A stretch of 64,000 nt of DNA from Anaerolineales bacterium (GTDB lineage Bacteria > Chloroflexota > Anaerolineae > Anaerolineales > JABWBV01), in the NCBI GenBank assembly GCA_020634875.1, contig JACKAX010000002.1, forward strand, positions 124,001-188,000. Reading direction: 5' to 3'. Positions 23,855 through 31,997 of the stretch are shown here, piece by piece. The notes beneath the pieces were generated by a model. The model did not search any database. It was not told the origin of the DNA and saw nothing but the letters and a program-made list of their open reading frames with translations. The position numbers were made by a program, and so were the translations under genes. How positions within the stretch are numbered: the first letter of the stretch is position 1; each line of letters starts with the position of its first letter.

Positions 23855-24658
23855 ATGTCAAAACTCAAAATCTGCGTTGCAGGGGCGACCGGCTGGGCTG
23901 GTTCTGCACTCGCCCAAGCCATCGTCCAAACCCCTGACCTCGAACTGGTCGCCGCCCTTTCCCGCACTCACGCGGGCAAAACCCTCGGCGAAGCCCTCGC
24001 CCTCCCCGCGCTTTCCACCCCCATCTTCGCCACCGCCGAAGAAACCCTCACCATCCACCCCGACGTTTTCGTTGAATACACCAAACCCGATGTCGCCAAA
24101 CACAATGTCCTCACCGCCCTCCGCGGCGGCGCGCACGTGGTCATCGGCACCTCCGGCCTGACCACCGAAGATTACGCAGAAATTGATCAGGTCGCGCAGG
24201 AAGTCCAACGCGGCGTGTTGGCCGTCGGCAACTTTGCCCTCACCGTTGTCCTCCTCCAAAAATTCGCCGAAATGGCCGCCAAATATATCCCTCATTGGGA
24301 AATCATTGACTACGCCCACGCCGGAAAGATTGACGCTCCTAGTGGTACCGCCCGCGAAATTGCGAACCGCCTGTCCGAAGTTCGGGAATCCCAACTCGAT
24401 GTCCCGTTAGACAAAATGAGCGGCCCAGTCGAAAGCCGCGGCGTGCGCCTGCAAGGCTCGCAAGTCCACTCCATCCGCCTGCCCGGATACACTATTTCCA
24501 TAGATGCCATCTTCGGCATGCCCGATCAAAAACTCATTTTGCGCCACGAATCCGGCACGAGCGCAGCCCCGTATGTGGACGGTGCCCTCCTCGCCATTCG
24601 TGAAGTCAGCAGCCTCACCGGCCTGCACCGCGGGCTGGATAGCGTAATGGAATTCTGA
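23855..24658 (+). CDS. dapB: 4-hydroxy-tetrahydrodipicolinate reductase-like protein
   Basis: At 267 residues it has the usual length of DapB, which reduces the dihydrodipicolinate precursor of lysine and diaminopimelate with NAD(P)H. Visible motifs are the Rossmann loop GATGWAG (10-16), VIGTSG (97-101) and DYAHAGKIDAPSGTA (152-166). In the standard motif two His precede the Lys; here the first is Ala154 while His155 and Lys158 remain. The substrate-binding loop DAPSGTA is intact. The altered His could mean a divergent DapB or a related reductase with another substrate. The start has AAGGAAACC upstream; no other lysine gene is next to it. Confidence 0.8.
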   Translation: MSKLKICVAGATGWAGSALAQAIVQTPDLELVAALSRTHAGKTLGEALALPALSTPIFATAEETLTIHPDVFVEYTKPDVAKHNVLTALRGGAHVVIGTSGLTTEDYAEIDQVAQEVQRGVLAVGNFALTVVLLQKFAEMAAKYIPHWEIIDYAHAGKIDAPSGTAREIANRLSEVRESQLDVPLDKMSGPVESRGVRLQGSQVHSIRLPGYTISIDAIFGMPDQKLILRHESGTSAAPYVDGALLAIREVSSLTGLHRGLDSVMEF

Positions 24659-24664
24659 ACCTAC

Positions 24665-24772
24665 AATCTGTCATTCCGAACGCAGTGAGGAATCCCTGAT
24701 ACGATGCTCGTCTCGATCTCTTGGGAAACCCCATTGACGTTATAAGGATTTCTCCCTGCGGTCGAAATGGCA
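24665..24772. repeat. Imperfect inverted repeat of the TGTCATTCCGA type
   Basis: The left arm from about 24672 (CATTCCGAACGCAGTGAGG) and the reverse complement of the right arm ending at about 24771 (CATTTCGACCGCAGGGAGA) agree at most positions. The element resembles short non-coding palindromes scattered through many bacterial genomes. A related fragment lies at about 63704-63742. Confidence 0.65.
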
Positions 24773-24795
24773 CACATGAGTCAATGAGGTGAAAC

Positions 24796-25581
24796 ATGGC
24801 AACCATTTGGTCAAGCGGCAACGCATACGAACAATTTATGGGACGCTGGAGCACGCTCGTTACCCAAAAATTTCTTCAATGGCTGGACATCCCATCGGAC
24901 AGTCGCTGGGGAGATGTAGGCTGCGGCACCGGAACCCTCAGCCGGGTGATCCTGGATTCGCACCAACCGCAAGAAGTTATCGCGCTTGACCCATCCAGTG
25001 AATTTGTCGCTTACGCGCAAAATGCCATACCCGACCATCGCATACAAGTCCGCGTCGGCCTGGCACAGGCGTTGGATTTGCCCACAGATTCAATGGACGC
25101 GATGGTTTCCGGGCTGGTGCTCAACTTCGTTCCCCAACCCGACACGGCCCTGCACGAAATGCGTCGCGTCACCCGCCCCGGTGGGAAAGTAGGCATATTC
25201 TTGTGGGATTATGCCGAAGGGATGGAAATGCTCCGCTACTATTGGGACGCGGCCACCGCCCTGGACGAAAAAGCCATTCCCCTCGACGAAGGTGTCCGTT
25301 TCTCGCTCTGCCGCGAAGGCGCGCTGGAAAAACTGGCCCAAGAGATCGGATTCAAACAGGTTGAAGCTGCCCCAATCGAAGTCCAAACTGAATTCCAAAA
25401 TTTCGACGATTTTTGGCAGCCCTTCCTCGGAAACGTAGGCCCGGCCCCGGCCTACTGCATGGGTTTGCAGGCCGAAGATCGCCAACGCCTGGAAAACCGT
25501 CTCCGCGGCTCGTTACCCATCCAAGCCGATGGTTCCATTCCCCTGCGGGCAAGAGCCTGGGCTATCAAAGGCCTCGTTTGA
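24796..25581 (+). CDS. Class I SAM-dependent methyltransferase
   Basis: The 261-residue protein has the SAM-binding glycine loop GDVGCGTG (39-46), an acidic residue after the second strand (VIALDPSSEF) and the late motif RVTRPGGKVGIFLWD. It matches the Methyltransf_11-type family. The substrate cannot be inferred. It is probably a single gene: the repeat before it separates it from dapB, and a gap of about 365 bp follows. Confidence 0.88.
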   Translation: MATIWSSGNAYEQFMGRWSTLVTQKFLQWLDIPSDSRWGDVGCGTGTLSRVILDSHQPQEVIALDPSSEFVAYAQNAIPDHRIQVRVGLAQALDLPTDSMDAMVSGLVLNFVPQPDTALHEMRRVTRPGGKVGIFLWDYAEGMEMLRYYWDAATALDEKAIPLDEGVRFSLCREGALEKLAQEIGFKQVEAAPIEVQTEFQNFDDFWQPFLGNVGPAPAYCMGLQAEDRQRLENRLRGSLPIQADGSIPLRARAWAIKGLV

Positions 25582-25947
25582 CCCCGCGATCCCAGGGGAA
25601 AAGCATCAGCCACGAAAACCACACCTTTTAAAGTTCTCCCGCGCTGCATTAAATAACCTAAGTACTATCCCTGAAAAACCGAGTTTTGCCTTCCAAGCGG
25701 GACAAACCTGCTTTTGAAGAACCTTTTCGAGCATGAACCCCGCTTTCAGCGAATAAACCCTTTTTTTTGCCGTCAAGGTGGCAACTTAGGTTTAATAACA
25801 CAAATTTTATCCAATCCTTTTTTCGGGGACATGGATTCCTCTTCCCTTTTATATGTAATAAATACTTGACATTGAGTAATAAATATATTACTATTTGTTT
25901 AGTTAACATTACTACATGTTAGCAATACCAGACACCGAGAGGTCAGC
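25582..25947. other. Intergenic region, 366 bp, AT-rich on the right
   Basis: I see no gene here. The left part has no clear terminator. The right third (from about 25850) becomes AT-rich and holds the promoter and two dyads listed separately. Confidence 0.6.
25866..25921 (+). promoter_or_regulatory. Promoter with two operator-like dyads for the DUF2178/XRE pair
   Basis: TTGACA (25866-25871) and TACTAT (25889-25894) are 17 bp apart. GTAATAAATATATTAC (25876-25891), perfect 6-bp arms around AATA, fills the spacer and overlaps the -10. A second dyad, TAACAT (25904-25909) with ATGTTA (25916-25921), lies just downstream. The XRE-type regulator encoded downstream is the natural candidate to bind them. 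Confidence 0.65.
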
Positions 25948-26403
25948 ATGTCCTTCCAAGAAAAAAATATCACTGTATCCTTAGTAAATTTCTCCCTGAT
26001 ATCAGGATATTTCCTACTCAGGATTTTTCAACTTAGCCAGAGTGGAAATTTTGATTCTTCCCATGTGTTTCGTTTATGGGGCATCATCATTATCCTTGCA
26101 GTCATCGTCACGGTGGTTTTGATGGTACTAACACACATTGGGTCCACCATCTACCAGGTTATAAAAACAGGCGATGAAAACCCGAAAATTGAAAACATTG
26201 AAGACGAACGAGATAAATTAATTGATCTGCGAGGAACCAAAGTAACCTATCTTGTATCATCTATTGGGGTATTGATTGCCATGCTGACCTTTGTTTTTGG
26301 TCAGCCACCATTGGTGATGTTCTCCCTGCTTATCCTCTCTGGATTAGTTGCCCAAATCATTGGAGACATTTCGCGATTAGCATTTTATCGAAGGGGGTTC
26401 TAG
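25948..26403 (+). CDS. DUF2178-like membrane protein
   Basis: The 151-residue protein has four TM segments (about 9-26, 37-60, 90-108 and 112-130). Between the second and third is a charged loop, NPKIENIEDERDKLIDLRG, which fits the DUF2178 pattern. Such proteins are often encoded next to small XRE regulators, as here: the next gene begins 1 bp after this stop. The pair probably forms a membrane sensor and regulator unit, though this has not been shown for the family as far as I know. Composition is more AT-rich than the surrounding genes. Confidence 0.75.
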   Translation: MSFQEKNITVSLVNFSLISGYFLLRIFQLSQSGNFDSSHVFRLWGIIIILAVIVTVVLMVLTHIGSTIYQVIKTGDENPKIENIEDERDKLIDLRGTKVTYLVSSIGVLIAMLTFVFGQPPLVMFSLLILSGLVAQIIGDISRLAFYRRGF

Positions 26404-26404
26404 C

Positions 26405-26632
26405 ATGGGAAAAGGCCACATCAGCAACAACATTCGCCGTTTACGATTTGACCATGACGAAATGACGCAACAACAATTGGCCGAAAAAGTCGGAGTCACC
26501 CGCCAGACGATCATCGCGATGGAACAAGACAAATATTCCCCCTCGCTGGAGTTAGCTTTTCGGATCGCACTCGTCTTTGGCGTGTCACTGGAAGAAGTAT
26601 TTTCATACACCCCCCCAGAAGAATCTAAATAA
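26405..26632 (+). CDS. XRE-family helix-turn-helix regulator (75 aa)
   Basis: This small DNA-binding protein consists almost only of an HTH_3 domain: TQQQLAEKVGVTRQTIIAME (about residues 20-39) and YSPSLELAFRIALVFGVSLEEVF. It is the standard partner of DUF2178 membrane proteins. It probably represses its own promoter through the dyads at 25876-25921, and perhaps the following gene through the dyad at 26713. Confidence 0.9.
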   Translation: MGKGHISNNIRRLRFDHDEMTQQQLAEKVGVTRQTIIAMEQDKYSPSLELAFRIALVFGVSLEEVFSYTPPEESK

Positions 26633-26712
26633 CTCGCAGGAAAGGCGTATTGAAACGGGCTAAGTACCAGTCCTATTCTTAAACGCGCCTCACGCCGGAA
26701 ATATTACAACTG

Positions 26713-26728
26713 CTCAACCCTGGTTGAG
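26713..26728. promoter_or_regulatory. 7-bp dyad before the DUF2306 gene
   Basis: CTCAACC-CT-GGTTGAG is a perfect dyad 31 bp upstream of the DUF2306 start. With only a 2-nt centre it is better suited to a protein dimer than to an RNA hairpin. Confidence 0.45.
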
Positions 26729-26759
26729 AGGTATCCCCCAGAAAAAAGGAGAAATCAAA

Positions 26760-27476
26760 ATGAGTTCAGACATGAATTTAATCAACAGTAAAGAATTCGG
26801 AAAACCCAAAATCAATCATCGCGATGAGGAGAAAAGGTCTCCCGCGGAATGGCTTATCCCCGCCGGACTGATCCTGCTCAGTACGGTTCCCATGCTTGCG
26901 GGCGCTGCTCGTATGACACAACTCATCGGCGGTGCGGAAATTACCGCCGATAATGCACGTTTCTTCGCATCGCCTCTCCCCGTAATACTCCACATCATTA
27001 GCGTCACCCTTTATTCCTTGCTGGGGGCGTTCCAATTTGCCCCTGGTTTCCGCCGCCGAAACCCTGTCTGGCATCGTAGCGTTGGACGCGTTCTGATCCC
27101 TGCCGGAGGGGTTGCCGCACTTTCAGGGTTGTGGATGGCACAATTCTATCCCTGGCCGCAATACGACGGAGTCTGGCTTTATGGGTTACGGCTGCTCTTT
27201 GGAACCGCCATGCTCATCTCTCTAGTTCTTGGATACCTTACTGCCCGGCAATGGAACTTCGCCCAACATGAAACATGGATGATCCGGGCTTACGCTATCG
27301 GCCTGGGCGCGGGAACACAGGTATTTACACACATCCCATGGGCGTTATTCCCTTCCATACACGGAGAGCTGGCAAGAACCATCATGATGGGGGCTGGGTG
27401 GATGATTAATCTAGCTGTCGCTGAATGGATCATCCAGAAGCGTTTTTCTTCCCAACACGTCTCAAACAGGAAATGA
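26760..27476 (+). CDS. DUF2306 family membrane protein
   Basis: This 238-residue protein has six TM segments after a soluble N-terminal stretch of about 30 residues. Conserved features include [23 protein letters not shown] (first 20 residues from about 86), with His and Arg near the membrane face, and [11 protein letters not shown], both typical of DUF2306. Family function is not established; the His residues invite a haem or quinone role. The ATG at 26760 follows AAAAAGGAG. Its stop overlaps a possible ATG of the next gene (ATGA), so the two are translationally linked. Confidence 0.82.
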   Translation: MSSDMNLINSKEFGKPKINHRDEEKRSPAEWLIPAGLILLSTVPMLAGAARMTQLIGGAEITADNARFFASPLPVILHIISVTLYSLLGAFQFAPGFRRRNPVWHRSVGRVLIPAGGVAALSGLWMAQFYPWPQYDGVWLYGLRLLFGTAMLISLVLGYLTARQWNFAQHETWMIRAYAIGLGAGTQVFTHIPWALFPSIHGELARTIMMGAGWMINLAVAEWIIQKRFSSQHVSNRK

Positions 27477-27478
27477 AC

Positions 27479-28402
27479 ATGAAAGCGATTACCTACACAA
27501 AATACGGGCCTCCCGAAGTTCTTCAGATGAATGAAATAGAAAAGCCCACACCCACGGCGAATGAAATCCTCATCAAAATTCATGCAACCACCGTCACCGC
27601 CGGAGACTGGCGGCTGCGAAGCGCAAACCCATTCGCAGCCCGGCTCTACAACGGCCTCTTTCGCCCTAAGAAGGTCAACATCCTGGGTTTTGAATTAGCC
27701 GGGGAGGTGGAACAAACAGGCGACAAAGTCACGCGCTTTCAGAATGGTGATCAAGTGTACGCCTTTACCGGGTTTGGCTTTGGTGCCTACGCTGAATATA
27801 TCTGCCTGCGGACCAATGGAACAGCCAAGACCGGGTTGGTCGCAAAAAAACCAACCAACTTATCCTTTGAACAGGCAGCCGCCATCCCAACCGGGGGTCT
27901 CACGGCCCTGGCATTTCTACGAAAAGCCCACATCCAACCTGGAGATCGGGTCTTAGTGTATGGCGCATCCGGGAGCGTTGGAACCTATGCCGTTCAGCTT
28001 GCCAAACACTTTGGCGCAGAAGTGACCGGCGTATGCAGCACGGCAAACCTGGGACTTGTGAAATCTCTGGGTGCAGATACAACACTCGACTATACAAAAG
28101 AAGATTTCATAAATAATAGCCAAACCTACCAGATCATCTTTGATGCGGTCGGCAAACTGGCAACTTCCTACGTCAAAAAGTCCCTCAAGAAAAACGGCGC
28201 TTATCTCACCATTTGGGGTTCCGCTGAAATTCTGGATAACGACCTCGACACGTTGAAAGATCTGATTGAGGCGGGAAAACTACGCCCGGTGATAGACCGC
28301 AGGTATTCAATGGAACAAATCCAAGAGGCTCATTACTACGTTGAAGCAGGGCATAAAAAAGGGAATGTCATCGTTCAGTTCGAGAACGCTCCCAAAAGCT
28401 AA
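27479..28402 (+). CDS. Zinc-less quinone oxidoreductase (MDR family)
   Basis: The 307-residue protein is a medium-chain dehydrogenase/reductase without the zinc ligands. It opens with [15 protein letters not shown], has [18 protein letters not shown], and binds NADPH through [19 protein letters not shown]. It would reduce quinones or activated double bonds. The start at 27479 has AGGAA upstream; an ATG at 27473 overlapping the previous stop is the alternative. It forms a two-gene unit with DUF2306, ended by a perfect terminator. Confidence 0.9.
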   Translation: MKAITYTKYGPPEVLQMNEIEKPTPTANEILIKIHATTVTAGDWRLRSANPFAARLYNGLFRPKKVNILGFELAGEVEQTGDKVTRFQNGDQVYAFTGFGFGAYAEYICLRTNGTAKTGLVAKKPTNLSFEQAAAIPTGGLTALAFLRKAHIQPGDRVLVYGASGSVGTYAVQLAKHFGAEVTGVCSTANLGLVKSLGADTTLDYTKEDFINNSQTYQIIFDAVGKLATSYVKKSLKKNGAYLTIWGSAEILDNDLDTLKDLIEAGKLRPVIDRRYSMEQIQEAHYYVEAGHKKGNVIVQFENAPKS

Positions 28403-28447
28403 ACATCTTGTAAATTCTCAATCTACCAGAAAGTCCAAACACAGCAC

Positions 28448-28482
28448 AAAACGCTTTACGAAATCGTAAAGCGTTTTTGTTT
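28448..28482 (+). terminator. Terminator after the quinone oxidoreductase
   Basis: AAAACGCTTTACGA (28448-28461) pairs exactly with TCGTAAAGCGTTTT (28464-28477), followed by GTTTT. The stem is symmetrical. Confidence 0.88.
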
Positions 28483-28557
28483 TCGGATTGGTTATAATTT
28501 TGAATGCAAATATCCCAATATCCTTGCAACTCCCCCTCGCCCATTAGGAATGAAACT

Positions 28558-30372
28558 ATGCACCTTTGGCACCTCCCCCACCACGACGGCTCCGAAACCT
28601 ACGTACCCGAACAAACCCCCACCCTCGGCGGCACAGTCCCCGTTTTCCTGCGTGTCCCCCGTGCAAGCGATGTCACCAACGCTTGGGTACGCGTCCTCTG
28701 TGACGGCGAACCCGAACTCGTCCACGCCACTGTGGATCGACAAGACGCCCGCGAGACCTGGCTCCGCGCCGAACTCCGCGTGGTCAACCCGGTCGTGAGC
28801 TATCGCTGGCTCCTCGACGGGGGCGATTACGGCTACCAATGGCTCAACGGCACTGGCCTGCACAGCCATGATGTTGCCGACGCCGCCGATTTCCGCATCA
28901 GCACCTTTGAAAAACCCCCGCATTGGGCCACCGGGACGATGTACCAAATCTTTCCCGACCGGTTCGCCAAATCCCAAGACCGCCCCACCCCCACGTGGGC
29001 CAAACCCGCCGATTGGGACACCCCCGTCATCGGTGAAGGCCCGGACACCCCCCGCCAACTCTACGGCGGCGACCTCGACGGCATCACCGAACACCTCGAC
29101 TACATCGCCTCCCTCGGCGTGGGCACCCTTTACCTCACCCCCTTCTTTCCTGCCGAATCCAACCACCGCTACAACTGCTCCACCTTCGACCGCGTCGACC
29201 CCCTCCTTGGCGGTGACGAAGCGATGGCTCGCCTTGCCGAAGCTGCCCACGCGCGGGGCATCCGGCTCATGGGCGATCTCACCACCAATCACTGTGGCGA
29301 CACCCACGAATGGTTCCAGGCCGCGCTCGCCAGCCCCAACACCCCCGAACGAGAATTCTTCTACTTCACCAACTATCCCCACCACTACGACGCCTGGTGG
29401 GGAATGCGGGAAATGCCCATTTTCGACCACCGCAGCCTCGAACTGCGCCGCCGCCTGTATGATGGCCCGGACTCCGTCGTGGCGAAATGGCTCGGCCCGC
29501 ACGCCCTCGACGCGTGGCGCATTGACGTGGCGAACATGACCGGCATCCACGGCGACATCCACCTGAGCCACGAAGTCGCCACCACCATCCGCCGCACGAT
29601 GGCCCAAACAGTTTCCGAATCCTTCCTGCAAGCGGAATCCAACCACGACACCAGCCGCGACCTACTCGGTGATGGCTACCAGGGCACGATGAACTACGCC
29701 GCATTCACCCGCCCGCTTTGGCAATGGCTGCTCCCGCCCCAAGCCCGCCCCTACCCCCACGGCAAATACCCCATGCTCCCCAACCTCCCCGGCCCTATGG
29801 TCGTGCGCGCCATGCAAGAACTCTCCGGCGTCACCCCCTGGCAGGGCACGCTCCACGCGATGAACCTGATCGGCTCCCACGACACGCACCGGGTCATCTC
29901 TCTGCTCGAAGACGAGAAAATGGTGGATGTGGCGTTCGGTATGTTAGCGGCATACCCTGGGGTCCCGATGATTTATTACGGCGACGAAATCGGCCTTGCC
30001 ACGATGGGGCCGGAATACGCCCGCATCCCGATGCCGTGGGATCACCCCGAACGGTGGGATCAACGCCGCCTCGCGCATACCCGCGCCCTCTTCCAAACCC
30101 GCGCGGGAAGCGTCGCCCTCCGTCGTGGCGGGCTGCGCTGGCTTTCCGTTGAAAATGATGCCCTGACCTTCCTCCGCGAAGCCCCTGGTGAAACCATCCT
30201 CGTCCACGCCGCCCGCGCGAGTCATTCCTGTGTCAAAATCCCCGCAACGGTCCTCGGAACGGAACTCATAGGAATTGCGGGAACTTCCAATCTACACGCT
30301 GATGCGGACGGGATGATCACCCTGCCCACGGAAGGGCCAGCATTTGGGATGTGGCAGGTGAAAGAATCTTAA
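28558..30372 (+). CDS. GH13 amylase (neopullulanase/maltogenic-amylase type)
   Basis: The 604-residue protein starts with a beta-sandwich of about 120 residues resembling the N-terminal domain of neopullulanases and cyclomaltodextrinases. The catalytic barrel follows from ATGTMYQIFPDRFA. The GH13 motifs are DLTTNHCG, AWRIDVANM with nucleophile D323, LQAESNHD with acid/base E360, and LIGSHDTHR with D442. No signal peptide is visible, so it should act on oligosaccharides or cyclodextrins in the cytoplasm. The ATG at 28558 has TAGGAA upstream; an earlier in-frame ATG at 28504 lacks one. It stands alone between a terminator and a family B repeat. Confidence 0.9.
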   Translation: MHLWHLPHHDGSETYVPEQTPTLGGTVPVFLRVPRASDVTNAWVRVLCDGEPELVHATVDRQDARETWLRAELRVVNPVVSYRWLLDGGDYGYQWLNGTGLHSHDVADAADFRISTFEKPPHWATGTMYQIFPDRFAKSQDRPTPTWAKPADWDTPVIGEGPDTPRQLYGGDLDGITEHLDYIASLGVGTLYLTPFFPAESNHRYNCSTFDRVDPLLGGDEAMARLAEAAHARGIRLMGDLTTNHCGDTHEWFQAALASPNTPEREFFYFTNYPHHYDAWWGMREMPIFDHRSLELRRRLYDGPDSVVAKWLGPHALDAWRIDVANMTGIHGDIHLSHEVATTIRRTMAQTVSESFLQAESNHDTSRDLLGDGYQGTMNYAAFTRPLWQWLLPPQARPYPHGKYPMLPNLPGPMVVRAMQELSGVTPWQGTLHAMNLIGSHDTHRVISLLEDEKMVDVAFGMLAAYPGVPMIYYGDEIGLATMGPEYARIPMPWDHPERWDQRRLAHTRALFQTRAGSVALRRGGLRWLSVENDALTFLREAPGETILVHAARASHSCVKIPATVLGTELIGIAGTSNLHADADGMITLPTEGPAFGMWQVKES

Positions 30373-30479
30373 AAAACCCCCTTCTGTGTTCTTCCGTTTT
30401 CTCTGTGTTTTCTGTGTACCATCTACGCCCTCATAAGATGGTACACAGAAGGCACAGAAAACACAGAATTTTAAAAACC
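30369..30479. repeat. Long inverted repeat, family B copy 1
   Basis: CTCTGTGTTTTCTGTGTACC (30401-30420) pairs with its reverse complement block GGTACACAGAAGGCACAGAA (30440-30459) with few mismatches, and the arms extend outward to about 50 bp each. Copies of the same design lie at 57538-57640 and 58494-58600. It can act as a bidirectional terminator. Confidence 0.8.
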
Positions 30480-30526
30480 TTTTGTATTTTTAGTTCATCG
30501 TGGGTTTTCCACAAAGGAGAAGATGT

Positions 30527-30907
30527 ATGCCCGTTCGTATGTCCAAAATCGAATCTGCAATGCGGATTGTCCTGGCTTTCAACGATGCCTTCAACCAGCA
30601 CGATGTCAAAGGGATGATGGCGTTGATGAGCGAGGATTGTGTGTTTGAAAATACAACCCCGGCCCCAGATGGCACCGTTTACAAAGGCAAAACGGCGGTG
30701 ATGCAATTTTGGCAAACCTTCTTTCAGGAATCGCCCCACGCACAGATCAAAATCGAGGAGATTTTCGGGTTGGGGAAGCACTGCGTCATGCGTTGGGTGT
30801 ACAGTTGGGAAACGGCGTCCGGCGAAAAGGGGCATGTGCGCGGGGTGGACATTTTTCGGGTGGAGGATGATCTCATCTGCGAAAAATTTTCATACGTCAA
30901 AGGATAA
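30527..30907 (+). CDS. SnoaL-like / NTF2-fold protein
   Basis: The 126-residue protein fits the NTF2/SnoaL fold: IVLAFNDAFNQHDVKGMMAL as first helix, MSEDCVFENTTPAP, YKGKTAVMQFWQTFF and a sheet ending in GHVRGVDIFRVEDDLICEKFSYVK. Members include small isomerases, cyclases and binding proteins; no catalytic set is obvious. The start follows AAAGGAGA. Its stop overlaps the next start (TAATG), so it is translated together with the acetyltransferase. Confidence 0.82.
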   Translation: MPVRMSKIESAMRIVLAFNDAFNQHDVKGMMALMSEDCVFENTTPAPDGTVYKGKTAVMQFWQTFFQESPHAQIKIEEIFGLGKHCVMRWVYSWETASGEKGHVRGVDIFRVEDDLICEKFSYVKG

Positions 30908-31443
30908 TGATGGCGAAGGTGGAATTCCAACAGGTCGAAAACGATATTCAAAAAACGCAGGTGGGGGCCTTGATTCGCGAGTATTTGGAGTGGTTAAACG
31001 GGCAATTGCAGCGAGACTATGGCATCGAATTTGACATCGAGGCGATGGTGCATTCGGATTTGTCGGATTCGCACAAGTTTCATCCACCGGATGGACGTTT
31101 CTACCTCGTTCAATATGATGGAACGGCGGCAGGGGTAGGGTGTCTGAAGAAGTTGTCGGAGGGGGTCGCGGAAGTTCAGCGGATGTATGTGCTTCCCGCC
31201 TTCCGCGGCAAAGGGATTGGGCAAGCTATCGTCGAACGGTTGATTGAAGATGCCCAGGCCATTGGTTATCGCCAACTCAAACTGGAAAGCCTGCAATTTC
31301 TAAAAGCCGCTCACGCGCTGTACCATTCCGTCGGGTTTCACGAAATCCATCCCTATGCGGACAACAGCATGGAAGCCTATCAGGCCAGGGAACAACTCGG
31401 TCAGTATTACACCATCACGGTGTTTATGGAAATGAATCTTTAG
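30907..31443 (+). CDS. GNAT family acetyltransferase
   Basis: The 178-residue protein has the GNAT core: GVGCLKKLSEGVAEVQRMYV, acetyl-CoA loop LPAFRGKGIGQAIVERLI (about 97-114) and LKLESLQFLKAAHALYHSVGF. It is of the PhnO/YjgM-like single-domain type. It starts on the stop codon of the NTF2-like gene and ends 8 bp before the DUF1801 gene, forming a three-gene unit. The substrate is unknown. Confidence 0.87.
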   Translation: MMAKVEFQQVENDIQKTQVGALIREYLEWLNGQLQRDYGIEFDIEAMVHSDLSDSHKFHPPDGRFYLVQYDGTAAGVGCLKKLSEGVAEVQRMYVLPAFRGKGIGQAIVERLIEDAQAIGYRQLKLESLQFLKAAHALYHSVGFHEIHPYADNSMEAYQAREQLGQYYTITVFMEMNL

Positions 31444-31451
31444 GAAGCTTT

Positions 31452-31838
31452 ATGGAAACAACCAAACCTAACATTAATTCGATTGATGAATACATTGCCA
31501 CTTTTTCCCCGGAGACTCAGGAAATCCTGCAAACCCTCCGCGCGACAATCAAAGCCGCCGCGCCTGACGCCACGGAAACGATCAACTACCAAATGCCTAC
31601 CTTTACCCTGAACGGCAACCTCGTGCATTTCGCCGCCTTCAAAAACCACATCGGGTTTTATCCCACCCCAAGCGGGATTGAGGCGTTCAAAGATGCGTTG
31701 TCGGTGTACAAAGGGGCAAAAGGTTCGGTGCAGTTTCCGATTGACCAGCCGCTACCGCTGGAGTTGGTGAGCCGCATCGTCCAGTTTCGGGTGGCGGAAA
31801 ACGTTGCAAAGGGGAAGAAAAAGGGCGGGAAGAAATAA
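31452..31838 (+). CDS. DUF1801 domain protein (YdhG-like)
   Basis: The 128-residue protein matches DUF1801: DEYIATFSPETQEILQTLRA, ATETINYQMPTFTLNGNLVHFAAFKNHIGFYP in blocks, and a basic tail GKKKGGKK. Family members include a proposed iron chaperone in Bacillus, but roles are poorly known. It is the last gene of the small unit with the NTF2-like protein and the acetyltransferase. AATCTGCGT-type repeats fill the gap behind it. Confidence 0.85.
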   Translation: METTKPNINSIDEYIATFSPETQEILQTLRATIKAAAPDATETINYQMPTFTLNGNLVHFAAFKNHIGFYPTPSGIEAFKDALSVYKGAKGSVQFPIDQPLPLELVSRIVQFRVAENVAKGKKKGGKK

Positions 31839-31934
31839 AATTTCCCGCCTGATTGGTTACAATAATCTCAACCACACACCAAAGAATATACCGATTTCAC
31901 ACAAATCCAGCATATTCCTCAGTTTTCTTAAAAA

Positions 31935-31965
31935 TCTGCGTCATCCGCGAAATCTGCGTACAAAC
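31935..31965. repeat. AATCTGCGTA-type repeat, copy 2
   Basis: AATCTGCGTCATCCGCG and AATCTGCGTACAAACC stand in a row in the gap before the GH3 gene, as in the gap before dapB. Confidence 0.5.
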
Positions 31966-31997
31966 CATCTTGATCCCCCAATCAAACGGAACTCCTC

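Noticed and set aside
28492..29646. A 384-codon open frame on the minus strand opposite the GH13 amylase
   Set aside because: It is the shadow of a C-rich gene: its product is Gly/Val-rich without any fold, while the plus-strand frame has all four GH13 motifs.
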